A stretch of DNA of 64,000 nt from Ammoniphilus oxalaticus (GTDB lineage: Bacteria; Bacillota; Bacilli; Aneurinibacillales; RAOX-1): NCBI RefSeq assembly GCF_003609605.1, contig NZ_MCHY01000007.1, positions 62,001-126,000 of the forward strand. The letters are read 5' to 3'. The number at the start of each line of letters is the position of its first letter. The stretch's first letter is position 1. The translations under genes and the position numbers were made by a program. Positions 43,800 to 52,774 of the stretch are shown in pieces. The notes beneath the pieces are model-generated. The model was given only the letters and a program-made list of their open reading frames with translations, ran no database searches and had not been told where the DNA came from.

Positions 43800-45065
43800 A
43801 TGAAACGTAGCAAAAAAAGAATGACAGCGCTCGCATTTACGGTCGGAGCCAGTTTGTTTATTTCCACGGCCTTTGCCGATGCGTTGCTCGGGTCCGGCTA
43901 TGATCGACTGAAAACTTCCGTGAAAACGACGGCGGCGCAAATGGAAGAGGGTATGGACAACTATACGGTGGAGATGTTGGTATCGATCAAAGACAACGAT
44001 CGAACGCTCGTTCAAATGTCGAATGTGATGAAAGAGGACCAAACGAAGCGGATGACCGAAAACGAATCTGTTACACAATATGGTAGCGGAAAGAGCGAGA
44101 GCCATTATATTTACAGCGATGTAAAACAAAGTATTTCGAAACATGGTTCCGAGAACAAATATTATGTCACTGATTATTCCGATGATCCAGAGCGGGAAAT
44201 GTATCACATGTTCGACAACCCTTTTAAACAACAAGGGGCTCAAGAAATGGAGAAGATTATTGACGCGATGATTGGCAATTTAAAAGAACATGTCCAAGCT
44301 GAAGAGCGCGCGGAAGGCGGTAAATTGTACTCGGGTAGTTTATCTGCCACACAAGTGCCTGCGATCGTTAACGCTGTGTCTTCGTTTGGTGTGAAGCAAT
44401 TTATACGCGATCAAAACCGTCATGGCGGGCCTGATATGAAAGTAGAAGAAATCGAGAGTGATATCTTCGTTAAAAAGGTGACAGGAACCGCGATTGAAAA
44501 CAAGGCGGGTTTATTGGAACACCTGACGGGTGAAATCATATTGTCTGGAAAAGACAAAAATGGAGCGCAGCGCGAATTTTCCTTGCAAGTTGTGTTTAAT
44601 TTATCGCAAATCGGAAGCACAAAGATTGCCGCGCCGAATTTAGCCGGGTCGGATGTTGAAACGGTCAGTAGTTACAATGGATTAAGCGCAAAGCATATTG
44701 GTACTTATAAAAATAACATCGTGATCGAAAAGGACGGGCAAATCGTGAAGATTGGTGAAAGATCGTTGCAAATTTCGAAAATAGAAGATAAAAACGTATC
44801 TGGAACCTATAAAGAAACGATCAAACCTGGTTTTGAAGCTGACTACGATGATCCTTATGAGTTTAGTTTCCAATATAAACATTCAGGTTCCATGCCGCTA
44901 TTTACGTACACAACACCAACAGGAAAACAAGAGAATGGACAAATTCATATTAGCAGTGGGAAGCTCTATTTAGATCTAGGCGTAGAAAAAATGGATGAGC
45001 ATTCCTACCGTTCCAACCAACGACAAAACTACGATCAGGAATTTAATCGCGTATTTGAAGAGTAA
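43800..45065 (+). CDS. Secreted protein of unknown function, 421 aa
   Basis: A clear signal peptide (KRSKKR, hydrophobic core, cleavage after TAFA near residue 26) leads a hydrophilic protein with no Cys and no membrane segment. The first third has MEEGMDNYTVEMLVSI and the middle has SATQVPAIVNAVSSF, which looks like a lipoprotein-sorting-type beta fold. AGAAGGAG precedes ATG 43800. It begins a run with an ABC exporter and a two-component system on the same strand, so it may be a sensed or exported partner. Not recognised. Confidence 0.72.
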   Translation: MKRSKKRMTALAFTVGASLFISTAFADALLGSGYDRLKTSVKTTAAQMEEGMDNYTVEMLVSIKDNDRTLVQMSNVMKEDQTKRMTENESVTQYGSGKSESHYIYSDVKQSISKHGSENKYYVTDYSDDPEREMYHMFDNPFKQQGAQEMEKIIDAMIGNLKEHVQAEERAEGGKLYSGSLSATQVPAIVNAVSSFGVKQFIRDQNRHGGPDMKVEEIESDIFVKKVTGTAIENKAGLLEHLTGEIILSGKDKNGAQREFSLQVVFNLSQIGSTKIAAPNLAGSDVETVSSYNGLSAKHIGTYKNNIVIEKDGQIVKIGERSLQISKIEDKNVSGTYKETIKPGFEADYDDPYEFSFQYKHSGSMPLFTYTTPTGKQENGQIHISSGKLYLDLGVEKMDEHSYRSNQRQNYDQEFNRVFEE

Positions 45066-45075
45066 TAAAACAACA

Positions 45076-45104
45076 GGCCCTCAGGTGATCATTCGCTTGA
45101 GGGC
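45076..45104 (+). other. Intergenic hairpin before the ABC genes
   Basis: GCCCTCA (45076-45082) pairs with TGAGGGC (45098-45104). No T run follows, so this may reduce but not stop transcription into the ABC genes. Confidence 0.5.
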
Positions 45105-45139
45105 AAATCATGTAACAAAGAGAAAGGGGAGAGGTAGAG

Positions 45140-45874
45140 TTGGAATCGGATGTGAAAGCATTGGAGATTGTCGGATTGACGAAGATGTACAAAAACGGAC
45201 GGGGAATTCAGGATTTGAACCTTTCTGTTGATCCAGGTGATGTATTTGGCTTCCTGGGACCAAACGGAGCGGGTAAAACGACCGCGATGAAAATGATGAC
45301 GGGTTTAATCAAACCCGATCAAGGCGATGTGAAAATTTTCGGAACGAGTATTCTTGAAGATTATGTGGGGGCGATGCAACATGTTGGCTGCATGATCGAG
45401 ACAGCAGAATCTTTCCCCTATTTGACGGCCTATGATAATTTGAAGCTGTTTGCAAATTTTTATCCGAACGTCGATCCGCAAAGAATCGATGAATGTTTGC
45501 AGCTGACAGGATTAATCCAGTATAAACAAGAAAAGGCGAGAGGGTTCTCGCTTGGTATGAAACAACGATTAGGGATTGCCGCCGCGATTTTATCGAAACC
45601 GAAATTGTTGATTTTAGATGAGCCGTTAAATGGGCTCGATGTTGAGGGTATGTTGGACATGAGAAAACTAATTAAGCGGCTGGCTGAAGAGGAAGGGACG
45701 ACTTTTTTCATTTCTAGCCACTTGATTCACGATGTCGAGTTGACGTGTACGCGAATTGGTGTTGTTTATAGCGGACAGCTAATCAATATTGATTATACAA
45801 AAAACATCCTCGCGAACTATGCTTCATTAGAAAATTATTTTGTGAGCGAGGTGGACAGAAATGCCCGGGTTTAA
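45140..45874 (+). CDS. ABC transporter ATP-binding protein (ABC-2 export type)
   Basis: 244-aa ATPase: Walker A GPNGAGKTTA, Walker B LLILDEPLNGLD, switch His in ISSHLIHD. The signature is FSLGMKQRLG, the common variant in bacitracin-type and YhcG-like exporters. TTG 45140 lies 8 bases after GGGGAGAGG. The permease gene overlaps its last 14 bases. Such systems move peptides, antibiotics or lipids; the substrate is unknown. Confidence 0.9.
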   Translation: MESDVKALEIVGLTKMYKNGRGIQDLNLSVDPGDVFGFLGPNGAGKTTAMKMMTGLIKPDQGDVKIFGTSILEDYVGAMQHVGCMIETAESFPYLTAYDNLKLFANFYPNVDPQRIDECLQLTGLIQYKQEKARGFSLGMKQRLGIAAAILSKPKLLILDEPLNGLDVEGMLDMRKLIKRLAEEEGTTFFISSHLIHDVELTCTRIGVVYSGQLINIDYTKNILANYASLENYFVSEVDRNARV

Positions 45875-46613
45875 AGCCGCCTTTTTAATTGAACTTGTCA
45901 AACTATCGAAAAAGAAGAAAATTATCGCGGCTGCGATCTTATCCATTCTTGCTGTCACCGTCGGTCAAGTTGCGGTCACGGTTATTAAACATGGCTTTGG
46001 TTTGCGCATTGTCGGCAGCGCTGAATTTCCTTTAGTGGTCTTATCCATTCTGATTTATACAATTTTACCTCTGTTTTCAACGTTTGTGGCGATTGACATG
46101 TTTAATGGCGAGTTTGCTTCGAACACGATGAAAATCTCATTAACGCGACCGGTTTCCCGATTTGGGGTCTTTAGCGCTAAAGTTTCAACACTCGCTTTGT
46201 TTATTCTTGCCAATCTTTTGTTTGTGATGATTATATCGGTTATTGCAGGATTACTGTTCAATCCATCAACAGCAGATTTGCTTGGTTTGACACGGGTCCT
46301 CTTTGCTTATCTGTCATCGTTTTTACCTGTTTTTATATTTTCTTTACTCGTTGTGTTTTTATCGAATTTACTGCGCGGCGGTTTGGCCGTTTTTTTCCTT
46401 TCTATTATTGTGTTCATTTTGTTTAACGCGCTCGGCATCGTTTTCGCCTCGTATTCCAGCTTTTTTATTACGAGTATGTTTGATTGGTATTCGCTGTGGA
46501 TTTCGGAAACGATCAATGGTTTTAAAATTTTTAGACAGATTTTAATCATGTTGGGAAGTGGTATAATGTTTTTTACAGCAGGTTTCTATCTCTTTGATCG
46601 CAAAGAGATATAG
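45861..46613 (+). CDS. ABC-2 type permease
   Basis: 250-aa membrane protein with six segments and a short cytosolic N-terminus rich in Lys (KLSKKKKI). MFNGEFASNTMKISLTRPVSR near residue 75 is the coupling region of ABC-2 permeases. The start overlaps the ATPase gene and the stop is 15 bases before the kinase gene, so the four genes are likely one transcript. Confidence 0.88.
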   Translation: MPGFKAAFLIELVKLSKKKKIIAAAILSILAVTVGQVAVTVIKHGFGLRIVGSAEFPLVVLSILIYTILPLFSTFVAIDMFNGEFASNTMKISLTRPVSRFGVFSAKVSTLALFILANLLFVMIISVIAGLLFNPSTADLLGLTRVLFAYLSSFLPVFIFSLLVVFLSNLLRGGLAVFFLSIIVFILFNALGIVFASYSSFFITSMFDWYSLWISETINGFKIFRQILIMLGSGIMFFTAGFYLFDRKEI

Positions 46614-46628
46614 AAAGGTAGTTTCTCT

Positions 46629-48062
46629 ATGCAATTAACGAAGCGATTCTTTACGATGAATGTTTTGGCGGTGTTGATCTCTGTTGTGGCCACGGCACTG
46701 GCTGTGATAGTGTTTATTGCGGTATATACACGGGCGGTTGGTCCTGAAGCCATCGGGGGACAAGATCTGAAACGAATTTTGGAAGTTCGAGCGGAGCTTG
46801 CCAAATTAAAAAATGCCGCTTCAGGGCTTGAGTTTGAACAACTGTTAGAGCCGCAGCTGCAACACGAGTTGTCTGAACAAGTCAGAAATTCAGAGATCGA
46901 TACCGTGATTTTTGAAAATCGGAAGTTAGTGTTTGCGAGCGGAAAATTCAATTCAATTGATCTGGAAAAAGCCTTGTTGTTATCAGACCACGCTTCTGAG
47001 TTCGAGACGATTGAAGTAGGTTCTAAAACGCGACTATTTGCTCGAACCGACTATGCGTTACCATCAGGCGATAAAGGAACCGCGCTGTTCCTAGCACCAG
47101 TCCAATTGGAAACAAAATTCTACCTTTATGTCGGTATTTTCACTGTTAGTTTCTTTTTACTCACCTTTTTTATCACTAATTTCATCGTTTCCTATCGTTT
47201 CGCCCGTGGATTTATTGGGCCTGTCGCTCGATTAAAAGATGCCGCCGTCAACATGAGTGAAGGAGACTTAAGCGGTGGGATTGCCGAGGAGGGCGAAGGT
47301 GAGGTCAGGGAATTATGCCGCTCACTGGAATCGATGAGAATTAGATTAAAAGAGTCGCTCTATCTACAGGAAAAATACGATGACAACAGGCGTTTTTTAA
47401 TCTCTAGTATTTCACATGATCTAAAGACCCCCGTCACATCGATCCTTGGTTATATTGAGGGGATTATGGACGGCGTTGCTTCGACGCCAGAGAAAAGGAA
47501 TGAATACTTGGCAACGGTTTGTTCAAAAGCGATGCTCGTCAATGCAATGATCGATGATTTGTTGCTGTATTCTAAATTGGATATGAATCAACTTCCATAC
47601 CATTTTGAACAAACTGATCTTGCCGCTTATTTTGATGATTGCGTTGCCGATCATCGTTACGAATTCGAACAAGCGGGGCTTCGTTTGACGCTGGCCAATA
47701 AGTTGCAACAGCCGCTTACCATTCGAATAGATCGCGAAAGAATGAAGCGCGTTATTCAAAACATTTTAGACAATGCGAGGCGATACGCGGATCAAGAATG
47801 TGGAAAAGTGGAAATTAAGTTGCGAGAAACGAGGACTTCAGCAATTATTGAGATTAAAGACAATGGAAAAGGGATTCCTGAACAAGACTTGCCGCACATA
47901 TTCGAGCGATTTTATCGGGCTGATTCCTCACGGCAAGGGGACGCCGGCAGTGGTTTAGGATTGGCGATCGCCAAACAAATTGTGGAAGGTCATGAGGGCA
48001 AGATTTGGGTGACGAGTCAAGCGGGGGAAGGAACGCGGATGTTAATTTCGTTGAAAAAGTGA
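46629..48062 (+). CDS. Sensor histidine kinase
   Basis: 477-aa kinase: membrane segments about 12-33 and 164-187 enclose an outside sensor of about 130 residues, then HAMP, HisKA with His263 in SISHDLKTPVTS and an ATPase domain with GSGLGLAIA. It should signal to the response regulator encoded 21 bases downstream. Linked to an ABC-2 exporter, it may respond to the exported compound or to membrane damage; this is inferred from context. Confidence 0.92.
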   Translation: MQLTKRFFTMNVLAVLISVVATALAVIVFIAVYTRAVGPEAIGGQDLKRILEVRAELAKLKNAASGLEFEQLLEPQLQHELSEQVRNSEIDTVIFENRKLVFASGKFNSIDLEKALLLSDHASEFETIEVGSKTRLFARTDYALPSGDKGTALFLAPVQLETKFYLYVGIFTVSFFLLTFFITNFIVSYRFARGFIGPVARLKDAAVNMSEGDLSGGIAEEGEGEVRELCRSLESMRIRLKESLYLQEKYDDNRRFLISSISHDLKTPVTSILGYIEGIMDGVASTPEKRNEYLATVCSKAMLVNAMIDDLLLYSKLDMNQLPYHFEQTDLAAYFDDCVADHRYEFEQAGLRLTLANKLQQPLTIRIDRERMKRVIQNILDNARRYADQECGKVEIKLRETRTSAIIEIKDNGKGIPEQDLPHIFERFYRADSSRQGDAGSGLGLAIAKQIVEGHEGKIWVTSQAGEGTRMLISLKK

Positions 48063-48083
48063 TAGTAAGGGTCGGGGATACGT

Positions 48084-48779
48084 ATGAAAAAGATCTTAAT
48101 CGTAGAAGATGATCATAGCATCGCTCAACTTCAAAAGGATTACCTGGAATTAAGCGGGTATGCTGTGACGCTAGCCCATACAGGTATAGAAGGGTTACAG
48201 ATCATCAACGATGAATCGTTTCAACTTGTCATTTTGGATATCATGTTGCCGGAAGTCGATGGTTTTGAATTGTTGCAAACCATTCGCGCTAAAGAGGATA
48301 TACCCGTTTTGCTCGTATCTGCTAGAGCTGAAGAGATTTATAAGATCAAAGGCTTTGGGCTTGGAGCCGATGATTATATTACGAAACCGTTCAGCTCAGG
48401 AGAGCTAGTCGCTCGCGCGCAGGCTCACATAAATAAATTTGAAAGAATGAAACAACGATTCGGAGGCAGACAAGATGGCGAGGGAATCTCGATAAGGGGC
48501 TTAGAAATTCAAAAAGAAGCGCGTAAAGTTCTCTTGAATGGGGAAGAAGTAACGATGGCGCATAAAGAGTTCGACGTGCTCTTTTTTTTGATCCAAAACG
48601 CGAATCGCGTGTATAGTAAGGAAGAACTTTTTGAACGAATTTGGGGGATGGATGCGTTAGGGGATGCCTCTACCGTGACCGTGCATATTGCGCGCATTCG
48701 TGAAAAGATAGAAGAGAACCCATCGAAGCCACAATATATTCGGACGATTTGGGGAGCAGGGTATAAATTTATCGTGTAA
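48084..48779 (+). CDS. Response regulator, OmpR/PhoB family
   Basis: 231-aa regulator: receiver with VEDD and phospho-acceptor Asp52 (VILDIMLP), then a winged-helix domain ending IRTIWGAGYKFIV. It follows its kinase gene, an order (kinase before regulator) opposite to the system at 21.2 kb. It probably controls the upstream ABC genes and the secreted protein gene. A start with GGTCGGGG upstream fits ATG 48084. Confidence 0.92.
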   Translation: MKKILIVEDDHSIAQLQKDYLELSGYAVTLAHTGIEGLQIINDESFQLVILDIMLPEVDGFELLQTIRAKEDIPVLLVSARAEEIYKIKGFGLGADDYITKPFSSGELVARAQAHINKFERMKQRFGGRQDGEGISIRGLEIQKEARKVLLNGEEVTMAHKEFDVLFFLIQNANRVYSKEELFERIWGMDALGDASTVTVHIARIREKIEENPSKPQYIRTIWGAGYKFIV

Positions 48780-48788
48780 AATGAAGAG

Positions 48789-48823
48789 GGAGGACCTTTT
48801 GCTAAAAGGGACTTCCATTTTTT
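48789..48823 (+). terminator. Terminator-like hairpin after the response regulator
   Basis: GGAGG-A-CCTTTT pairs with AAAAGG-GA-CTTCC around GCT, followed by ATTTTTT. It separates the regulator from the MFS gene. Confidence 0.6.
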
Positions 48824-48850
48824 ATTTCTATGAAGAGAGAAGGATCATCT

Positions 48851-50083
48851 ATGAGAAATCAGGCAACGCGATCCATTTCGGATGTTCAAAAGACAGCCGG
48901 TTGGATGATGATCGCGGGAATTATTTTTATCGCCATGAATTTACGCTCTCCCTTAACCTCTGTGGGACCTTTAATTGGTTTTATAAAGCAGGACTTGGGC
49001 ATCTCCAATACATTAGCAGGTATGATTACGACGTTACCACTGCTCGCGTTTGCCTTCTTTTCCCCGTTTGTGCCTCGCTTAAGTCAAAAATACGGCCTTG
49101 AGCGGATTATTTTCGTATCGACGTTTTTTTTGACGCTTGGCATTGTCCTGCGTTCCTTGTCAGGGATTACGGCGCTTTACGTTGGAACGGTAATCCTAGG
49201 GTTGGCGATCTCAGTTTCAAATGTGCTGTTACCAAGTCTCATTAAACGGGAATTTTCGGGAAAAATTGGTATGATGACAGGTGTCTACTCGATTTCGATG
49301 AATGTGCTTGGAGCGATTGCATCGGGTTTAAGCGTTCCTCTGGCGATTGGCGTCGGCCTCGGTTGGCGTGGAGCGTTAAGTGTGTGGGGGATGTTGAGTT
49401 TTGTTGCCTTATTCGTTTGGGGGGCTCCTCTTTTTTTTCGGAACCGAACACGCCGACAAAAGACAGGGCAAGCGGCGATTCATTCTGAGATTGATAAATC
49501 GAATGTGAATGTGTGGCGATCCAGATTAGCTTGGCAAGTAACGTTTTTTATGGGGCTGCAATCGATGGTTTTTTACATCCTGATCGCTTGGTTACCTGAG
49601 ATTTTGAAAGTACGTGGGCTGAGCCCGGATCAATCTGGTTGGTTGTTGTCGCTAATGCAGTTATTTTTATTGCCATTTACGTTCATCGTTCCTATTGTCG
49701 CTGGAAGGATGGTCAATCAGCGGTTGCTCGTCATGATTAGCTTCGTATTGACTTTGAGCGGAACACTGGGCATTATGCTTGGGAGTATGCGGGTCACGGT
49801 TATCTCCATTCTCATTTTAGGGGTCGGGGCTGGTTTCTCATTTAGTTTAGCGATGATGTTTTTTGGATTGCGGGCCCGAAATGCGCAACAATCGGCTGAA
49901 CTTTCAGGAATGGCTCAAGCGTTCGGCTACTTGTTAGCCGCGTCAGGTCCCGCTCTGTTTGGCTATGCTCGCGATGTAACAAACAGTTGGACAGCCCCTC
50001 TTATGATTTTAGTTGTTGCCTCGATCTTGCTTTTTATATTTGGGATGGGGGCGGGAAGAAATCGATATATAGACGATGTTTGA
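48851..50083 (+). CDS. MFS transporter, CynX/NimT family
   Basis: 410-aa carrier with twelve membrane segments. The N-terminal MNLRSPLTSVGPLIG is the signature of the cyanate/nitroimidazole (CynX/NimT) family. ATG 48851 has GAGAAGGA seven bases upstream; an earlier ATG at 48830 overlaps the terminator region. The family exports a range of small molecules, and substrate is not predictable. It lies downstream of, but is probably separate from, the two-component operon. Confidence 0.87.
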   Translation: MRNQATRSISDVQKTAGWMMIAGIIFIAMNLRSPLTSVGPLIGFIKQDLGISNTLAGMITTLPLLAFAFFSPFVPRLSQKYGLERIIFVSTFFLTLGIVLRSLSGITALYVGTVILGLAISVSNVLLPSLIKREFSGKIGMMTGVYSISMNVLGAIASGLSVPLAIGVGLGWRGALSVWGMLSFVALFVWGAPLFFRNRTRRQKTGQAAIHSEIDKSNVNVWRSRLAWQVTFFMGLQSMVFYILIAWLPEILKVRGLSPDQSGWLLSLMQLFLLPFTFIVPIVAGRMVNQRLLVMISFVLTLSGTLGIMLGSMRVTVISILILGVGAGFSFSLAMMFFGLRARNAQQSAELSGMAQAFGYLLAASGPALFGYARDVTNSWTAPLMILVVASILLFIFGMGAGRNRYIDDV

Positions 50084-50093
50084 ACGAAAAGTG

Positions 50094-50127
50094 CGCTTTA
50101 TAATTTACAATAAAGCGTATTTTTTTC
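50094..50127 (+). terminator. Terminator after the MFS gene
   Basis: CGCTTTAT (50094-50101) pairs with ATAAAGCG (50110-50117), then a T7 run. Confidence 0.8.
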
Positions 50128-50147
50128 TCTTTTTCTACATTTTACGC

Positions 50148-50204
50148 TTGAAGGTCAGAGATAGTCAGTGTATAATAGAATCCATAAGGTCAAAGATGGT
50201 CAAG
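50148..50204 (+). promoter_or_regulatory. clpE promoter with two CtsR boxes
   Basis: TTGAAG (50148-50153), spacer 17, TATAAT (50171-50176). CtsR heptad repeats of the GGTCAAA-type lie at 50153-50169 (GGTCAGAGATAGTCAGT) and 50188-50204 (GGTCAAAGATGGTCAAG). The first fills the spacer, the second the transcribed start. This fits tight CtsR repression of clpE, as known in B. subtilis. Confidence 0.92.
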
Positions 50205-50211
50205 GACAAGG

Positions 50212-50264
50212 TTGAATGATCTGTTAAACGAGCCCGTTTTGTTACTTCTTGTACAGTCATTCAA
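50212..50264 (+). other. Long-range stem in the clpE 5' leader
   Basis: TTGAATGA-T-CTGT (50212-50224) pairs with ACAGTCATTCAA (50253-50264) around a 28-base loop in the roughly 190-base leader. No terminator U-tract follows; role unknown. Confidence 0.45.
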
Positions 50265-50374
50265 GCTTGCTTGACGGAAAAGAAACTGCGCTGTCTGAAG
50301 ACCTGTGAATTGATAGCGAAGTAAGATTGTAATTTATTTTTAAAAATAACAAATAACCAAGGAGGTCAGCAAAT

Positions 50375-52510
50375 ATGAAATGTCAACGATGTCAACAACG
50401 TGAAGCTCAAATTTATTTAAATGTTCAACTTAACCACCAACAACAAAAACTCCACATTTGCCAAACATGCTACGTTCAACTTCGGAATCAAGCGGGAGCT
50501 GGCCTAGGAAAAAATTCTCTCTCCAGCATGAATGATTTGTTTAAATCATTTGGATTATCTCCAATGAACATGAAGGGCAACTCTTCCGTCGCTGCGCCGA
50601 GCGCGTCTGTTGAACAAGCGGGGGGAATCTTAGATGAGCTTGGTAACAATCTAACCGATCGAGCAAAGGCAGGGCTGATAGACCCTGTAATCGGTCGCGA
50701 AGAGGAAATTGAGCGTGTGATTGAAGTTTTAAATCGACGCAATAAAAACAATCCCGTCCTTATCGGTGAGCCAGGGGTTGGGAAAACTGCGATTGCAGAA
50801 GGACTAGCCCTGCAAATTGTAGAAGGGAATGTTCCATCTAAATTAATTGGCAAGATCGTTTATACACTGGATGTTGCCTCGCTTGTGGCCGGAACAGGAA
50901 TTCGTGGTCAGTTTGAAGAAAAAATGAAAGAAGTCATTAACGAACTGCAAGCGCGCCAAGATGTGATCCTGTTTATCGATGAACTTCATCTATTGGTTGG
51001 AGCCGGTAAAGCGGAAGGTTCGATGGATGCAGGCAATATTTTAAAGCCGGCATTAGCGCGGGGTGAATTGCAGGTCGTCGGAGCGACAACCCTTGACGAA
51101 TATCGTCAGATTGAAAAAGATGGGGCTCTGGAGCGTCGTTTCCAACCTGTCATTGTGAGTGAACCAACAATTGATGAAACAGTAGAGATTTTGAAAGGAC
51201 TCCGTTCGAGATATGAGGATTACCACCAGGTGTCATACTCGGATGATGTGTTGCGGGCTTGCGTTGAATTGTCTGATCGATACATTCAGGATCGTTTTTT
51301 GCCAGACAAGGCGATTGATCTCGTCGATGAAGCAGGTTCTAAATTAAATTTACAGGTAGTAAAGCCAAATAGTGATGAAACACGAATTAAGCTTAATGCT
51401 GTAATAAAAGAGAAGGAAGCGGCGATCGAACAAGAAGATTTCGAAAAAGCGGCTCGTTTACGTGACGAAGAGACCCGGCTGTTGGATAATTTAAATCAAA
51501 CCGATGTAGAGACGCCGAAAGCAGCTGTTCAAATCGAACATATTCAGGACTTAATTGAACGAAAAACTGGGATTCCTGTTAAAAAACTGCAACAAGATGA
51601 ACAATCTAAAATGAAAAATCTTGCTGAATCTCTAGGTGGGAAGGTAATTGGTCAAATGGAGGCGGTTGATCATGTGGCGAGAGCTATCCGTCGCAGTCGG
51701 GCAGGTTTTAAACCAAAGCATCGCCCAATCGCATCCTTCCTTTTCATCGGACCGACTGGGGTGGGTAAAACCGAATTAAGTAAATCATTGGCGGTAGAAC
51801 TATTCGGCTCGAAGGATGCGATGATTCGATTAGATATGAGCGAATATATGGAGAAGCATTCTGTCTCTAAATTAATCGGTTCGCCTCCTGGTTATATTGG
51901 ACATGAGGAAGCTGGACAGCTGACCGAGCAAGTGCGTCGTAATCCCTACAGCATCATCTTATTAGATGAGATTGAAAAAGCCCATCCTGATGTACAAAAT
52001 ATGTTTTTGCAAATCTTAGATGATGGTCGTCTGACAGACAGTCAAGGCAGAACGGTTAATTTTAAAGAAACCGTAATTATTGCGACGAGTAACGCAGGTT
52101 CAAGCGAGAGACAAGTAACGGTCGGCTTTGGAGCGGATGAAGAACAAAATCAAACATTCATTTCTAGCCTAGATCGTTACTTTAGACCCGAATTTTTAAA
52201 CCGCTTTGATGGAATTATTCGTTTCCGTCACCTTGATCAAGAAGACCTTGTGGAGATCGTTGATATCATGCTTAAAGAAGTCATGGCTAATATGAAGCAA
52301 CAAAACATTGCATGTCAGATTACGCAACGGGCAAAAGAGAAATTAGCCGAGCTTGGCTACGATCCTCGATTCGGAGCTCGTCCATTGCGTCGAGCGATTC
52401 AACAACACATTGAAGACAGCGTGACCGATCTAATACTTGATCAAGACAATGTTCAATCAATTGAAATCGATGTTATCAATGATCAGCTACAAGTAAAAAA
52501 AATAGAATAG
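50375..52510 (+). CDS. clpE: ATP-dependent Clp protease ATP-binding subunit ClpE
   Basis: 711-aa HSP100 unfoldase that feeds ClpP. The ClpE-specific N-terminal zinc finger is present (Cys3, Cys6, Cys29, Cys32), then AAA+ module 1 with GEPGVGKTA, a UVR-type linker ([20 protein letters not shown]), and module 2 with GPTGVGKTE. It lacks the Clp-N repeat, as expected for ClpE. AAGGAGG precedes ATG 50375. It handles heat-damaged protein and helps turn over CtsR in bacilli. Confidence 0.96.
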   Translation: MKCQRCQQREAQIYLNVQLNHQQQKLHICQTCYVQLRNQAGAGLGKNSLSSMNDLFKSFGLSPMNMKGNSSVAAPSASVEQAGGILDELGNNLTDRAKAGLIDPVIGREEEIERVIEVLNRRNKNNPVLIGEPGVGKTAIAEGLALQIVEGNVPSKLIGKIVYTLDVASLVAGTGIRGQFEEKMKEVINELQARQDVILFIDELHLLVGAGKAEGSMDAGNILKPALARGELQVVGATTLDEYRQIEKDGALERRFQPVIVSEPTIDETVEILKGLRSRYEDYHQVSYSDDVLRACVELSDRYIQDRFLPDKAIDLVDEAGSKLNLQVVKPNSDETRIKLNAVIKEKEAAIEQEDFEKAARLRDEETRLLDNLNQTDVETPKAAVQIEHIQDLIERKTGIPVKKLQQDEQSKMKNLAESLGGKVIGQMEAVDHVARAIRRSRAGFKPKHRPIASFLFIGPTGVGKTELSKSLAVELFGSKDAMIRLDMSEYMEKHSVSKLIGSPPGYIGHEEAGQLTEQVRRNPYSIILLDEIEKAHPDVQNMFLQILDDGRLTDSQGRTVNFKETVIIATSNAGSSERQVTVGFGADEEQNQTFISSLDRYFRPEFLNRFDGIIRFRHLDQEDLVEIVDIMLKEVMANMKQQNIACQITQRAKEKLAELGYDPRFGARPLRRAIQQHIEDSVTDLILDQDNVQSIEIDVINDQLQVKKIE

Positions 52511-52522
52511 TTAGTGTAACGA

Positions 52523-52552
52523 GCAGATGAGTAAAAACTCATCTGCTTTTTT
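52523..52552 (+). terminator. Terminator of clpE
   Basis: GCAGATGAGT (52523-52532) pairs with ACTCATCTGC (52537-52546), then T6. Confidence 0.9.
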
Positions 52553-52676
52553 AAAAGGGAAATTAACGGTCATTGGGACCCAGACACAAATTGTTAATGG
52601 CCCCTATATTCTGTAGAATGATGGTGTGGTCTCAGCTGAAGAAAGGAGATTTTCGTTGGGCGATCAGCCCCTAATA

Positions 52677-52743
52677 TTGACCTACGCGATAAAATATGGT
52701 ATTAAATATACAGGGGTTAGCGCTCGAGTATCTAGAGTGCTAA
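52677..52743 (+). promoter_or_regulatory. htpG promoter with a CIRCE element
   Basis: TTGACC (52677-52682), spacer 17, TATTAA (52700-52705). The CIRCE inverted repeat TTAGCGCTC-N9-GAGTGCTAA is at 52717-52743, one base from consensus, just past the expected start site. It implies HrcA repression, whereas htpG of B. subtilis lacks CIRCE. Confidence 0.9.
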
Positions 52744-52774
52744 CAATATACATAAACTGAAAGGAGTACATAAG

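Noticed and set aside
50205-50374. T-box or riboswitch in the clpE leader
   Set aside because: No T-box signature or terminator is present; only a long-range stem is seen.
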